DNA of 64,000 nt from Iodobacter fluviatilis. GTDB lineage: Bacteria; Pseudomonadota; Gammaproteobacteria; Burkholderiales; Chitinibacteraceae. The position numbers and the translations under genes are program-made. Location of the stretch: positions 1 through 64,000 of the forward strand of contig NZ_UGHR01000004.1 in the NCBI RefSeq assembly GCF_900451195.1, read 5' to 3'. The notes below the pieces were generated by a model, which searched no databases, was not told the origin of the DNA, and was given only the letters and a program-made list of their open reading frames with translations. Of the stretch, positions 1-13,304 are shown piece by piece; the stretch's first letter is position 1, and the number at the start of each line of letters is the position of its first letter.

Positions 1-4462
<4,462 letters not shown>

Positions 4463-4609
4463 TATAACCTGAAGCGCGTGTGTGCGACGGTATAATCTAC
4501 CCAAGATTAGAGCTGAATTTGAGAAACAAGCAGTACAAGGTAATATATTACTTCTTCTATTGAACTGAACGCGTTGCAGAGCAGTAAGTGCAACGAGTTA
4601 ACCCGTTAA

Positions 4610-4726
4610 AGTCTGGCGACCATAGCGAGGTGGTCCCACTCCTTCCCATCCCGAACAGGACAGTGAAACACCTTAGCGCCGATGATAGTGCAGATTACCT
4701 GTGTGAAAGTAGGTCATTGCCAGACA
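4610..4726 (+). rRNA. 5S ribosomal RNA
   Basis: About 117 nt. The 5' GTCTGGCGACC and the 3' TTGCCAGAC close the terminal stem, and the inner CCATCCCGAACAGG loop is typical. It lies about 147 nt after 23S with no tRNA between. Ends are estimated to within a few bases. Confidence 0.95.
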
Positions 4727-4743
4727 CCCTAAGCCGTACCAAG

Positions 4744-4773
4744 ACCCCCGTACTCGAAAGAGGCGGGGGTTTT
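4744..4773 (+). terminator. rRNA operon terminator
   Basis: Stem ACCCCCG (4744-4750) and CGGGGGT (4764-4770) followed by a T run. It sits directly after 5S and is a factor-independent terminator of the rrn operon. Confidence 0.85.
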
Positions 4774-4832
4774 GCTTTGCGCGGAAGAAATGCGCGCTGT
4801 AGCGTAGCGGCCATCTTGATGGTTGGCGTGTT

Positions 4833-4863
4833 GGGTTACGCGATAAGGCTGCTAACCCAACCT
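4833..4863 (+). repeat. Palindromic intergenic repeat, copy 1
   Basis: A hairpin with arms TTGGGTTA (4831-4838) and TAACCCAA (4853-4860). A second copy is at 17664-17694, and 28 of 31 bases match. The 'CTGCTAACCCAA' half is repeated again at 4889-4900, and a second small hairpin (CGAGGT/ACCTCG) lies at 4867-4880. It resembles the common GTTGGGTTA..TAACCCAAC intergenic repeats of proteobacteria. It has no coding content. Confidence 0.7.
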
Positions 4864-4935
4864 ACGCGAGGTAAACCTCGCACGCAGACTGCTAACCCAA
4901 GCTACAAAATCTACACCTGTGATGCCATCGTTGGT

Positions 4936-5981
4936 TTATTCACCCGTGTTTGCAAGGCTTAGCGCCAGTTCGTTTTGGGCTGTGGGTGTGAATGGGTGCA
5001 GGTGCGCCAGAAACTGCTGGCTGGCTGCGGCCCATGAAAATTTTTCTGCGTGCTTGCGTACTTCTTCTCGGCTTAATTTTAAAGAGTCTAGGCAGGCTTT
5101 TTGTAAATCAGCATTAAGTGCTCCAGGGCCATCTGCACCAATGACATCAATCGGGCCGGTGACTGGATAAGCAGCTACGGGGCAGCCGCAGGCCATTGCT
5201 TCAAGCAGAACTAAACCGAAAGTATCTGTTTTTGATGGAAAAACAAAAGAATCAGCCGCGTTATAAACTTTAGCAAGCTCTTCCTGGCTAAGTACACCCA
5301 GCCAGTTGATATCGGGATATTTGGCGCGTAATTGTGCTGCCGCAGGGCCATCTCCGCATACCCACTTCGAGCCGGGTAAATCGAGCTCTAAAAATGCTTC
5401 TATGTTTTTTTCTACGGCTACACGGCCTACATAGACAAAAATCGGGTGGCGGGTTTGCAGACGTTCTCTGTCACCTGGGCTGAATATTTTGAGATCGACG
5501 CCGCGAGACCACATCACTACTTTTTTGAAACCGCGTGCTTCTAAGTCTTTTACTACAACGTGAGTAGGGGCCATGACGGCTTCTGCTGCATTATGGAAGC
5601 GGGCCAGCCAAGCGTAAGTCCATGAAAGAGGAATACCAATACGCAGCTGTACATATTCCGGGAAACGCGAGTGATAGGCGGTGGTGAAGGGGAGTTTGTT
5701 GCGGATGCAGTAGCGGCGCGCAGACAGCCCTAAGGGGCCTTCGGTAGCGATATGGATAGCGTCCGGTTTGAATGTTTTGATGCGCTGAGCAATCTTTCTG
5801 CCAGGAAACAGCGATAGCTGAATTTCTGGGTAGGTGGGGCAAGGGATGGTTTTGAATTCGAGGGGGGGAGCACATCAACGATGTGACCCAGATGCTCCAG
5901 TTCTTGCCGGGTTTGCTTGAGGGTGCGAACCACGCCGTTTACCTGAGGTTCCCATGCATCGGTCACAATCAAAATATTCAT
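4936..5981 (-). pseudogene. Family 4 glycosyltransferase, frameshifted at a poly-G run
   Basis: GT-B fold glycosyltransferase transferring a sugar from a nucleotide donor; the acceptor is unknown. Frame 1 starts at 5981 (good AAGGA upstream) and gives MNILIVTDAWEPQVNGVV... up to VDVLPP, then leaves frame at a run of seven G on the + strand (5862-5868). Adding one base restores ...LPPLEFKTIPCPTYPEIQL and continues without a stop through the acceptor part into the C-terminal donor-binding domain, with the typical DTFGLVLLEAMACGCPV block and the end at 4936. Restored length is about 348 aa, normal for the family. The start overlaps the end of the LpxH-like gene by 4 bp (ATGA), so the two form an operon. 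The break may be a sequencing error, a mutation or slipped-strand phase variation. Confidence 0.85.
5862..5868 (+). repeat. Homopolymer G7 at the glycosyltransferase frameshift
   Basis: Seven consecutive G (C7 on the coding strand), about 40 codons into the glycosyltransferase. Eight would keep the gene in frame. Short poly-G/C runs in glycosyltransferase genes are known switches of phase variation in Neisseria, and also common places for assembly errors. Confidence 0.7.
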
Positions 5982-6796
5982 GCTGTCATTCCTTCGAAAA
6001 GGGGTGAATTAGGTGCGTACAGGTTGATAAGCTCTGTTTGCTGCTCATGAAAGAATTTTTGCCAAGTAAGGATGCGTAATTCACCTGTTGGTAATTCAAC
6101 GAGGGCGGTCAGGCTTTCTACCCAGTCGCCATCATTACAGTAGAGCACGCCATCAATTTCGCGCATTTCTGCTTTATGGATGTGGCCGCAAATGACGCCA
6201 TCCAGACCGAGTGTTTTTGCTTCGGCAGCGACTGCGGTTTCAAAATTGGATACAAAACTCACTGCCGATTTCACTTTATGTTTCAGAAACTGTGATAAAG
6301 ACCAATAACCCAGACCAAATCTTGCACGGGCCCGGTTAAACCAATGGTTTAGTTTCAATGTAATGGTATAGAGGCGGTCACCGACAATTGCCAACCATTT
6401 TGCGCATTGCACAACGCCATCAAAGCGATCGCCATGCAGCACCAGAAAGCGTTTACCATTGGCCATGGTGTGGATAACTTCATCTTCTATGATGATTTCC
6501 CCGAACATCAGCCCTAAAAACTGCCTTGCACCTTCGTCATGGTTGCCGGGGATATACGTTACCTTGGTGCCTTTGCGGGCTTTTCTGAGAATTTTCTGGA
6601 TCACATCGTTGTGGCTTTGCTGCCAGAACCAAGAGCGTTTTAAGGCCCAGCCATCGATAATGTCGCCAACCAAATAAAGATGATCGGCATCACAATGCTT
6701 GAGAAAATCGAGTAAATAAGCAGTCTGGCAGCCTGATGTACCAAGATGAAGGTCAGAGATCCAAATGCTGCGAAACTTGAGAGTGCTCTCCGACAT
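5978..6796 (-). CDS. UDP-2,3-diacylglucosamine diphosphatase-like metallophosphatase
   Basis: 272-aa calcineurin-like phosphoesterase of the LpxH/DUF family that hydrolyses UDP-2,3-diacylglucosamine in lipid A synthesis or a related substrate. All metal-binding blocks are visible in order: SDLHLG, GDIIDGW, GNHDE, LHGDRFD and CGHIHKAE. It is somewhat longer than E. coli LpxH (240 aa), so it may be the LpxH-like paralogue rather than the essential enzyme. It is the first gene of a two-gene operon with the glycosyltransferase (4-bp overlap), which suggests joint action on a glycolipid; that pairing is an inference. Confidence 0.85.
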   Translation of the reverse strand: MSESTLKFRSIWISDLHLGTSGCQTAYLLDFLKHCDADHLYLVGDIIDGWALKRSWFWQQSHNDVIQKILRKARKGTKVTYIPGNHDEGARQFLGLMFGEIIIEDEVIHTMANGKRFLVLHGDRFDGVVQCAKWLAIVGDRLYTITLKLNHWFNRARARFGLGYWSLSQFLKHKVKSAVSFVSNFETAVAAEAKTLGLDGVICGHIHKAEMREIDGVLYCNDGDWVESLTALVELPTGELRILTWQKFFHEQQTELINLYAPNSPLFEGMTA

Positions 6797-6907
6797 ACTT
6801 GTAGGCTCTGGGAGGGTATTGTTAAATCATGCCGGTTGTTTGTGACAGATCAGTGATAGTGATGTTTACCTGTAATTAGTGATCACTTTCCACCACAAGG
6901 AGTTTGA

Positions 6908-7117
6908 ATGTTAGAAAAAGAGCGCCCAGATTCACCCTGTATTGCCGTTTGTTCAACTGCTCTTGGGGATGAAATTTGCCGGGGATGTGGCCGTAGCGTC
7001 GTCGAGGTATCGACATGGGTCATGATGAGTGATGAAGATAAAAATAAAATATGGGCGCGTTTAGAAGAGCAATGGCGGCAAGGCGGCAAGGTTGCGCCTT
7101 GGCTTAGAGAAGAGTGA
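6908..7117 (+). CDS. DUF1289 cysteine-rich protein
   Basis: 69 aa. Cysteines C11, C15, C24 and C27 in the pattern SPCxxxC...ICRGCGR followed by a W..M segment are the signature of DUF1289, a small family presumed to bind a metal or Fe-S cluster. Function is unknown. AAGGAG lies 7 bp before the ATG. It stands alone between two minus-strand genes. Confidence 0.85.
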   Translation: MLEKERPDSPCIAVCSTALGDEICRGCGRSVVEVSTWVMMSDEDKNKIWARLEEQWRQGGKVAPWLREE

Positions 7118-7191
7118 TGCATTTTTATGCAGGCGGGAATCCGGCTACCCGAAATTCCCGGCCAAAATAGTAATGTTGTGGCTTTTTGGGT

Positions 7192-9150
7192 TTAGGAGCG
7201 CCTTTCCCACACACCAAATTCAACACCGTTTTCTATCACTAAAGCGCGCCATGCATAGTGGGGCTCCAGCTGTGCCCGAAGCTGGGAGAATGCTGCCGGA
7301 CCACGGGTTTGATCAAAGCGGCTCCACACGATATAGCGAATGTTCTGGCTGTTGAGCCATGCTTCAGCATTAGGAAGAGATGCATGATAGAACGCACGGA
7401 TCTTGCCTGCTTCCGCCTGAATAAATGGTGCCTGATTACGCCACAGGCTTTCATGATCTGGCCAGCCTAGTGCCGCAGGGTGGCCGCTATGCAGTGCAAA
7501 CGCACTGGCCGCTGTGTAGGAGCCCGCATCGAGCCCTTCCAGTACCACACCTTTTTCTGCCGTGCGCAGGTGATTCAAAATGGCTCTGTGGGCAAAGTCA
7601 TTTTTTAACCAACCATCCCCTGCAAATTGGCCTGTGCTGGTTTTGGGGTGATAGCGCCAGTATTGAGCCTGGGGCAGAGCATAGGCGCAGACGGCGATAA
7701 GGGGGATTGCAGCAAGATATTGTTGCCAGCGCTTAGGACTGCTGAGGCCAATTGATCCCAGCAGGATGAGTGCGGCAGGGTAAAGCCAGGACCACCATTT
7801 TAAGGTTGAGTTAAACCGGTTATAAGCGCCTGAGAGCGGGTCGTCGATAAACACGAACTCCATCAGTGTCAGCAACAATAAAACACCTGCCCCGCTCCAG
7901 AAGGCCAGCCTGTTTTTTCTTCCCTGACTCAGTGCTAGAACAGCCAGCAACAAGACGGGCCACCAGATGGCAAGGCCCTGGCGCAATGGGGTGTGATCCT
8001 CTGCTGCAACTAAGGCAAAGCCAGCAGATAAGGCATTGGGCGCGTAGCTATTCATAAATGGGTAGAGCAAACCCAAGGCGCTGGCGGCCCCTGCAAGCAG
8101 ATACGTGAGGTGGCAGCTGCGCTGACCCGCCCGGCGGTATAAGCACCAGCCCATTAGTAATAGGCCTTGTAGCGGCAAATTCCAGGCATTCACTGCCAGC
8201 AGTAAGGGCACACTTGCACCTAAAGTAAAGGCGAGTGGCTTTGCTTTAGCCTCATTTTCTAAACGGATCATCAGAGCGAGTGCAAAAAAGAGTAGTGCAA
8301 AGCCTGCGAGGGGAGGGTGTAAATCACCGAGGTAGATGTAATAAGACAGCGTTTCTAGAGGTAATTCTCTGGGGGAGGTCCCTTCGGTTTTGGGAAAGAG
8401 TGCCTGACCCGCTGCAGTATTGATCTGCTGATCGTACAAACCTGCAAAGCGAGTATTTGCCCAGAGCTGGGTAATGGCAGCTTGATCATTGCTTGCGGGC
8501 TCAAAAAGCACAGGGAGAAGCGGAGCAACACCCGTGCCCCCAACTAGGAGCGCAGCAATGAGCAGGCTTTTTTTCCAGCGTGCTGCAATAAAATGGCTGG
8601 TGATGCTCCAGGCTAGGCTGCTGGTCAATGCGATCGTCAGGCAAACCCCAAGGTTCATGGCTCGCCCTGCATCTAAGGCTAATACACGCCCCATTAAGGC
8701 GGTGGCGTAGTGTAAAAAGCCGTAGTAAATATCGAACCGGTAAGCGGGTAACCAGACATCCGCCGGGGGCAGCTGTGTGCCACTGATATAGTTGGATACA
8801 AAAGCCAAGTCAGTAAGATGCTCTGATTGGCCATCAATATCAGGGAAAACAAAGCGCCAGGCAAATACATAGGCAAAGGGAAGCCAGAGTGGTAGCTCAT
8901 CCCGCCAGCCGCCCATTTTCCAGTGTTTAAACAAGAGCGGAACACTGAGTAAAGTGCTGATTGGCCAGATCCAGCTTAAGCGCCCAAGACCAATGAAGTG
9001 CTCAATAAAGAAGAAACTCGTCAGCAGAGTAAGCATTCCGGCTGCTCTTGCAAGCTGTGCATCTGCAAAGTAGTTACTAAATAGGCGGCCAATAGCGGCT
9101 AAGTTCACCAGTAAAATAGCGGCTGTTAGCATCAGGTAAATCAAATGCAT
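7192..9150 (-). CDS. DUF2298-like polytopic membrane protein
   Basis: 652 aa with about 12-14 hydrophobic segments and a soluble tail (about residues 530-652). Family-like blocks can be seen: an acidic DIDGQSEH..DLAFVSNYI stretch near residue 105, a YRFDIYYGFLHY block, a LGDLHPPL block and FNSTLKWWSW. These fit DUF2298, a membrane family resembling GT-C glycosyltransferases. The substrate is unknown. RBS AAGGA lies just upstream of the ATG. No operon partner is seen on this strand. The family call is from memory of motifs and is not checked. Confidence 0.6.
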   Translation of the reverse strand: MHLIYLMLTAAILLVNLAAIGRLFSNYFADAQLARAAGMLTLLTSFFFIEHFIGLGRLSWIWPISTLLSVPLLFKHWKMGGWRDELPLWLPFAYVFAWRFVFPDIDGQSEHLTDLAFVSNYISGTQLPPADVWLPAYRFDIYYGFLHYATALMGRVLALDAGRAMNLGVCLTIALTSSLAWSITSHFIAARWKKSLLIAALLVGGTGVAPLLPVLFEPASNDQAAITQLWANTRFAGLYDQQINTAAGQALFPKTEGTSPRELPLETLSYYIYLGDLHPPLAGFALLFFALALMIRLENEAKAKPLAFTLGASVPLLLAVNAWNLPLQGLLLMGWCLYRRAGQRSCHLTYLLAGAASALGLLYPFMNSYAPNALSAGFALVAAEDHTPLRQGLAIWWPVLLLAVLALSQGRKNRLAFWSGAGVLLLLTLMEFVFIDDPLSGAYNRFNSTLKWWSWLYPAALILLGSIGLSSPKRWQQYLAAIPLIAVCAYALPQAQYWRYHPKTSTGQFAGDGWLKNDFAHRAILNHLRTAEKGVVLEGLDAGSYTAASAFALHSGHPAALGWPDHESLWRNQAPFIQAEAGKIRAFYHASLPNAEAWLNSQNIRYIVWSRFDQTRGPAAFSQLRAQLEPHYAWRALVIENGVEFGVWERRS

Positions 9151-9507
9151 CGCTTGCTTCCTTATCAGTCATTTCTGACAGATTGTACATAAGTGCAAGC
9201 TTAAAATGATTTAATGCTCAGGAAAGGTCTGTTTTAACTGACAAATCATTCACTGTATTGCTGGGTTGCAGTTAAGCTAAGTGAGTACAGGGTCGCTATA
9301 AAGATGAAAAGGGGAAAAAGGCGGCTTGCCAACAGGGCTTGATTCCCGTCCAATTCACCTCAAACAGATTCTTGGGGCACTATCTTTGCCTGAGACAGGT
9401 CAACCGGAAACATCAATTAAAAATGCTTAGAGGATCTGCAGTGCAACAGCCTGAGAGGGATGTGGTGCTTTAAGCACTCTGTAAATGAATTGAACAAAGA
9501 GTACTGA
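9151..9507. other. Intergenic region between divergent genes
   Basis: About 357 bp between the DUF2298-like gene (minus) and the COG4389 gene (plus). It should hold both promoters. Only a small hairpin (GTGCTT/AAGCAC, near 9464-9475) was noticed; no gene or riboswitch was recognised. Confidence 0.5.
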
Positions 9508-11508
9508 ATGGAAAAAATACTGAAATCGATGCAGGACGCTACGGTGGATCATGCTTTCGAGCTGCTGTGCCAGCTGATAGCCGCCTTGCGCCCTGCTAAA
9601 GCTGAAAACACCACTCAGGCTGTTAATAATATTCAGGCCTTGTGCTATTTGCTGGAACTGCATATTGAATTGCGCACGGCTTTACGCCGCCATTTGCTGC
9701 ATTTGCTTTCAACAACAAAGCAGGTTCATCTCTATACCGATACCGGCATTCTTTCAAATGAAAGCCTTTATGATGCACTGGTGCGGCGAATTGGCCATAG
9801 CCTGTTGCCTCCGAAGGTTAATCTATCCTCATTAAAAGATTTATTTGGCGCTGCGTTTAATCACCATGATGATTACGTTTGGTTTGGTAATGTGCCGCAC
9901 GAGGTGTGGCAGGATTTAGGCAATGCACTGCATTTCCATGATGAAACAGACAGAGATAGTATTAATCGTACTTTGGTGCAAATGCTGGAAGCGATTCAAG
10001 TTTTATCCTGCCGTGTTTCGGCAATAGGACTAGAGCCTGAAATTGTAAAAAATCATCCGGATATAGAACGTTTTGAATCACCATTTGTGCGGCAAAATGT
10101 AGAAACGCTAGCCTGGATTGAGCGTTACCGACAAGATTTAATACATGATGGCAAGCCGAGCGAAGATGATTTGCAAATCCGTGTATTACTGGCTCAATGC
10201 GAAGAAGTGATTGCCAAAGTGCGCAAAAATGCGGCGAAGCAAGGCGTGTCGGTGAGCTTAACGTATTTGCTTATTCGCTTACGCCAGCATATTGATCGCT
10301 TGAAAACGTTACTGACTCTGGCTAATCCGGAACCGTCACAAGATAAAGCAACGACTTTACTTCATACCCTGCATGCATTTGTAACAGCAGAAAATCGCAA
10401 ATATAGTTTAAAAGACCTTTTTGCAGAAAATACCGAATTACTGGCTTTGCAGGTTACAGAGCACGCCAGTCATACCGGAGAGCACTATATCGCTGAAACG
10501 CGCCGTGACTGGGCGGGAATGTTTAAATCGGCGGCCGGGGCGGGGGTTATTGTTGGCTTTATGGCCATGTTGAAAATTTTGATTACTAAAGCGCATCTGC
10601 CTTTATTGCTGGAAGCAATTGCTTTTAGTTTGAATTATGCGTTTGGCTTTATGTTTATCCATATGATGCACTTTACTGTTGCAACTAAGCAGCCAGCTAT
10701 GACGGCGGCTAAAATTGCTGCCTCGATTCATTCTTCAACCAAGCAAAAAGACAGCTTGGGCGAATTGGTTGAGCTGATTGTTAAAGTGTTCAGAACACAA
10801 TTTGTAGCCATTGCTGGGAATGTTTTACTGGCTATGCCAGTGGCATTGCTGATTGGTATGGCATGGCAATGGCAGCTGGGTGAGGCTTTTGTAAATACAG
10901 ATAAAGCGAATCATTTATTGCAGGATTTAAGCCCAATTGCCAGCTTGGCTATTTTTCATGCTGCCATAGCTGGTGTGTGCTTGTTTATGTCGGGGTTGAT
11001 TTCTGGTTATTACGATAATAAAGCGATTTATAACGAAATACCTGAGCGAATTGCTGCTCTGCCTTGGTTAAATCGTTGGTTTGGAGCCGCCAGAACACAA
11101 AGAATAGCAAATTATATTGAGCATAATTTAGGCGCTCTGGCGGGGAATTTTTATTTTGGGATTATGCTGGGGTCGATAGGTACAATTGGTGCATTGCTGG
11201 GCTTACCCATTGATATCCGGCATATTACTTTTTCATCTGCTAATTTTTCTTTTGCCTTAGTTGCGCAAAATTTCCAGATGGATTGGCATGTCGTGGTGAT
11301 TTCGCTGCTTGGCGTGGCGCTGATTGGGATGACCAATCTGGTGATGAGCTTTACTTTAGCGCTTTGGGTTGCTCTGCGTTCACGTAAGTTGTCTTTTGGT
11401 CAGACCCGGCCCTTATTAGGCCAGCTTATGCGCCGTTTTTTGAAAAGGCCGGCAGATTTTTTTATCCCAACAAAAGACGTCGTATCGGGCGAAACAAATG
11501 GACATTGA
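9508..11508 (+). CDS. COG4389 'site-specific recombinase' (Gcr-like) membrane protein
   Basis: 666 aa. Residues 1-330 are soluble and helical, rich in Leu and Gln. From about residue 345 there are roughly six to eight hydrophobic segments (AGAGVIVGFMAMLKILI, LLEAIAFSLNYAFGFMFI, VAIAGNVLLAMPVALLIGMA, and others). The family is named site-specific recombinase in databases, after a Neisseria gene, but no serine- or tyrosine-recombinase motif is visible and the C-terminal half looks like an integral membrane protein. The name should be treated with caution. The stop overlaps the start of the oxygenase gene by 11 bp. Confidence 0.75.
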   Translation: MEKILKSMQDATVDHAFELLCQLIAALRPAKAENTTQAVNNIQALCYLLELHIELRTALRRHLLHLLSTTKQVHLYTDTGILSNESLYDALVRRIGHSLLPPKVNLSSLKDLFGAAFNHHDDYVWFGNVPHEVWQDLGNALHFHDETDRDSINRTLVQMLEAIQVLSCRVSAIGLEPEIVKNHPDIERFESPFVRQNVETLAWIERYRQDLIHDGKPSEDDLQIRVLLAQCEEVIAKVRKNAAKQGVSVSLTYLLIRLRQHIDRLKTLLTLANPEPSQDKATTLLHTLHAFVTAENRKYSLKDLFAENTELLALQVTEHASHTGEHYIAETRRDWAGMFKSAAGAGVIVGFMAMLKILITKAHLPLLLEAIAFSLNYAFGFMFIHMMHFTVATKQPAMTAAKIAASIHSSTKQKDSLGELVELIVKVFRTQFVAIAGNVLLAMPVALLIGMAWQWQLGEAFVNTDKANHLLQDLSPIASLAIFHAAIAGVCLFMSGLISGYYDNKAIYNEIPERIAALPWLNRWFGAARTQRIANYIEHNLGALAGNFYFGIMLGSIGTIGALLGLPIDIRHITFSSANFSFALVAQNFQMDWHVVVISLLGVALIGMTNLVMSFTLALWVALRSRKLSFGQTRPLLGQLMRRFLKRPADFFIPTKDVVSGETNGH

Positions 11509-12082
11509 TTTAATTCTTGATGATTTGGTAGAGCATGGCTTTACGATTGTCCCCCAATTTTTAGAAAGCAGCGAAGTGCATATTCTGGCTTCGGCCATGC
11601 AGGAGCGACGAGATTTATTTTACCCGGCCGGAATAGGCAGAAAAGAGGGGCATATCGTGCAGGAGCAAATCAGGGGCGATAATATTTGCTGGATTGATGC
11701 GAATGATCCGATTGCTGCCAGGGCATTAAGCCAGCTGGATGAATTAAAGCAAAGCCTGAATGCAGCATTGTATTTGGGATTAGACGAGCTGGAATGCCAT
11801 TTTGCTGCTTATCCGGCGGGCAGTTTTTATGCACGCCATCTGGATCAGCACCGGGGTGAAGATAGCCGGGTTGTCACGGTTGTTTTATATCTTAATCCGG
11901 AATGGACAGAACAGGATGGCGGAGAATTACGTTTATATTTAGACGAGCACCGCCATTTGGATATCCTGCCTCAAGGGGGAAAGCTGGTGATTTTTTTATC
12001 TAATCGTTTTGAGCATGAAGTATTAATAAGCCAGCGGGAGCGCTTATCTTTAACCGGATGGTTTCGCCGCAGATCTATGTGA
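11498..12082 (+). CDS. 2OG-Fe(II) oxygenase, prolyl-4-hydroxylase-like
   Basis: 194 aa, double-stranded beta-helix dioxygenase using Fe(II) and 2-oxoglutarate. The iron ligands are H114 and D116 (ARHLDQH) and distal H173 (FEHEV), and R182 (RERLSLTGWF) should bind 2-oxoglutarate. An aromatic YxxGSFYARH block precedes the HxD, as in the P4Hc subfamily. The substrate is unknown. It overlaps the preceding COG4389 gene by 11 bp, so the two are likely translated together. Confidence 0.85.
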   Translation: MDIDLILDDLVEHGFTIVPQFLESSEVHILASAMQERRDLFYPAGIGRKEGHIVQEQIRGDNICWIDANDPIAARALSQLDELKQSLNAALYLGLDELECHFAAYPAGSFYARHLDQHRGEDSRVVTVVLYLNPEWTEQDGGELRLYLDEHRHLDILPQGGKLVIFLSNRFEHEVLISQRERLSLTGWFRRRSM

Positions 12083-12112
12083 TTCAGCGCATAGCGGGGG
12101 GCAAGTATAAAC

Positions 12113-12140
12113 TTTACAATTGCCATGGATAATTTATATT
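12113..12140 (+). promoter_or_regulatory. Candidate sigma-70 promoter of the binding-protein/GGDEF operon
   Basis: TTTACA (12113-12118), a 16-bp spacer and TATATT (12135-12140), about 70 bp before the start at 12213. Judged by eye only. Confidence 0.4.
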
Positions 12141-12212
12141 AGTACTGCCGTTAAGGATGCTCTATCAATGCAAAATAAGACTTTTCATTCCTTTATTATT
12201 TGGGAGTGATAT

Positions 12213-13304
12213 ATGAATTTATGCCGGTGTCTTTGTGTTTTGATTTTGCTATTAAGTAGCCAAACCTCTTGGGCTATTTCGGTTTTATTTGTTAATCCGG
12301 GCAAAGAAAGTGAAACATTTTGGGTTAGCGTGAACCAAGCGATGGCTGCTGCTGCCAAAAATTTGGGCATGGAACTGAGGGTTGTTTATGCTGAGCGTGA
12401 TCATTTGCGCATGCCTTCTTTGCTGCAGCAAACGCTGGATCAAGGCCCGAGGCCGGATTATTTAATTGTGGTTAATGAAAGGCAAATGGCCCCGCCTTTA
12501 ATGGCCATTGCCGAGCGGGCACGCATCCCTGTTTTATTGGCTCTGAATGATTTAACGCCAGATCAAGTTAAACAATTTGGCACTCCCCGTACTCATTTTA
12601 AATACTGGATAGGAAGCTTGTTTCCGGATAATCAGCAAGCGGGTTATTTAACAGGTAAGGCATTATTAACCCGGCTGGTGCAGACTAAAAAACCCGCGGC
12701 AAACGGGCAGTATCAATTACTGGCGATCGCAGGGGATAAATCCACTCCTGCATCACAGGACCGTGTGCTTGGCTTACAAAGGGCGCTGAAAGAGTTCCCC
12801 AATGTGGAATTAAAGCAAATTGTTTATGGTAATTGGGGGCGTGGGCTTGCTGCAGAGCAAATGAATGTGCTGCGTGACCGCTATCCTGATGTTGCTGCCG
12901 TCTGGTGTGCCAATGATTTGATGGCTTTTGGTGTGATTGCAAGTTTAGAACAAAGAAAAAACCGCAATAAAGAAGTATTAGTTTCTGCAATTAACTATTC
13001 CAATGATGCCATTTCAATGATTAAAAATGGCCGTTTAACTGCTTTATCGGCTGGGCATTTTATGGTGGGGGCATGGAGCATGGTGCTGCTGTATGATTAT
13101 GCTCATGGTCAGGATTTTAGTGGTCAGCAGGGCACACAAATGCAATTGCCTTTATTGGGTTTAGTGAGCGCATCGAAAGCTAATTTATTTATGGATCGGT
13201 TTAGCGAAGAAGGCGTGCAAAAAATTAATTTTGCCCGTTACAGTAAAGTGCTGAATCCCAAAGTAAAGCAGTATGATTTTTCTTTAGAGTCCTTATTACA
13301 ATGA
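12213..13304 (+). CDS. Periplasmic type-1 (sugar-like) binding protein
   Basis: 363 aa. Signal peptide about residues 1-21 (hydrophobic core LCVLILLLSSQTSWA), then a type-1 periplasmic binding fold as in RbsB/LuxP: ISVLFVNPGKESETFWVSV at the start and a DVAAVWCANDLMAFGV block near residue 230. No ABC permease or ATPase is nearby. Instead it overlaps a membrane GGDEF-like protein by 4 bp (ATGA). It is therefore probably a sensor that presents a ligand to that protein, as LuxP does for LuxQ. The ligand is unknown. GGAG lies before the ATG. Confidence 0.8.
   Translation: MNLCRCLCVLILLLSSQTSWAISVLFVNPGKESETFWVSVNQAMAAAAKNLGMELRVVYAERDHLRMPSLLQQTLDQGPRPDYLIVVNERQMAPPLMAIAERARIPVLLALNDLTPDQVKQFGTPRTHFKYWIGSLFPDNQQAGYLTGKALLTRLVQTKKPAANGQYQLLAIAGDKSTPASQDRVLGLQRALKEFPNVELKQIVYGNWGRGLAAEQMNVLRDRYPDVAAVWCANDLMAFGVIASLEQRKNRNKEVLVSAINYSNDAISMIKNGRLTALSAGHFMVGAWSMVLLYDYAHGQDFSGQQGTQMQLPLLGLVSASKANLFMDRFSEEGVQKINFARYSKVLNPKVKQYDFSLESLLQ

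Noticed and set aside
5591..5878. Separate 95-aa ORF inside the glycosyltransferase
   Set aside because: It lies in the third frame and has no similarity to anything; the frame restored by one base is plainly glycosyltransferase.
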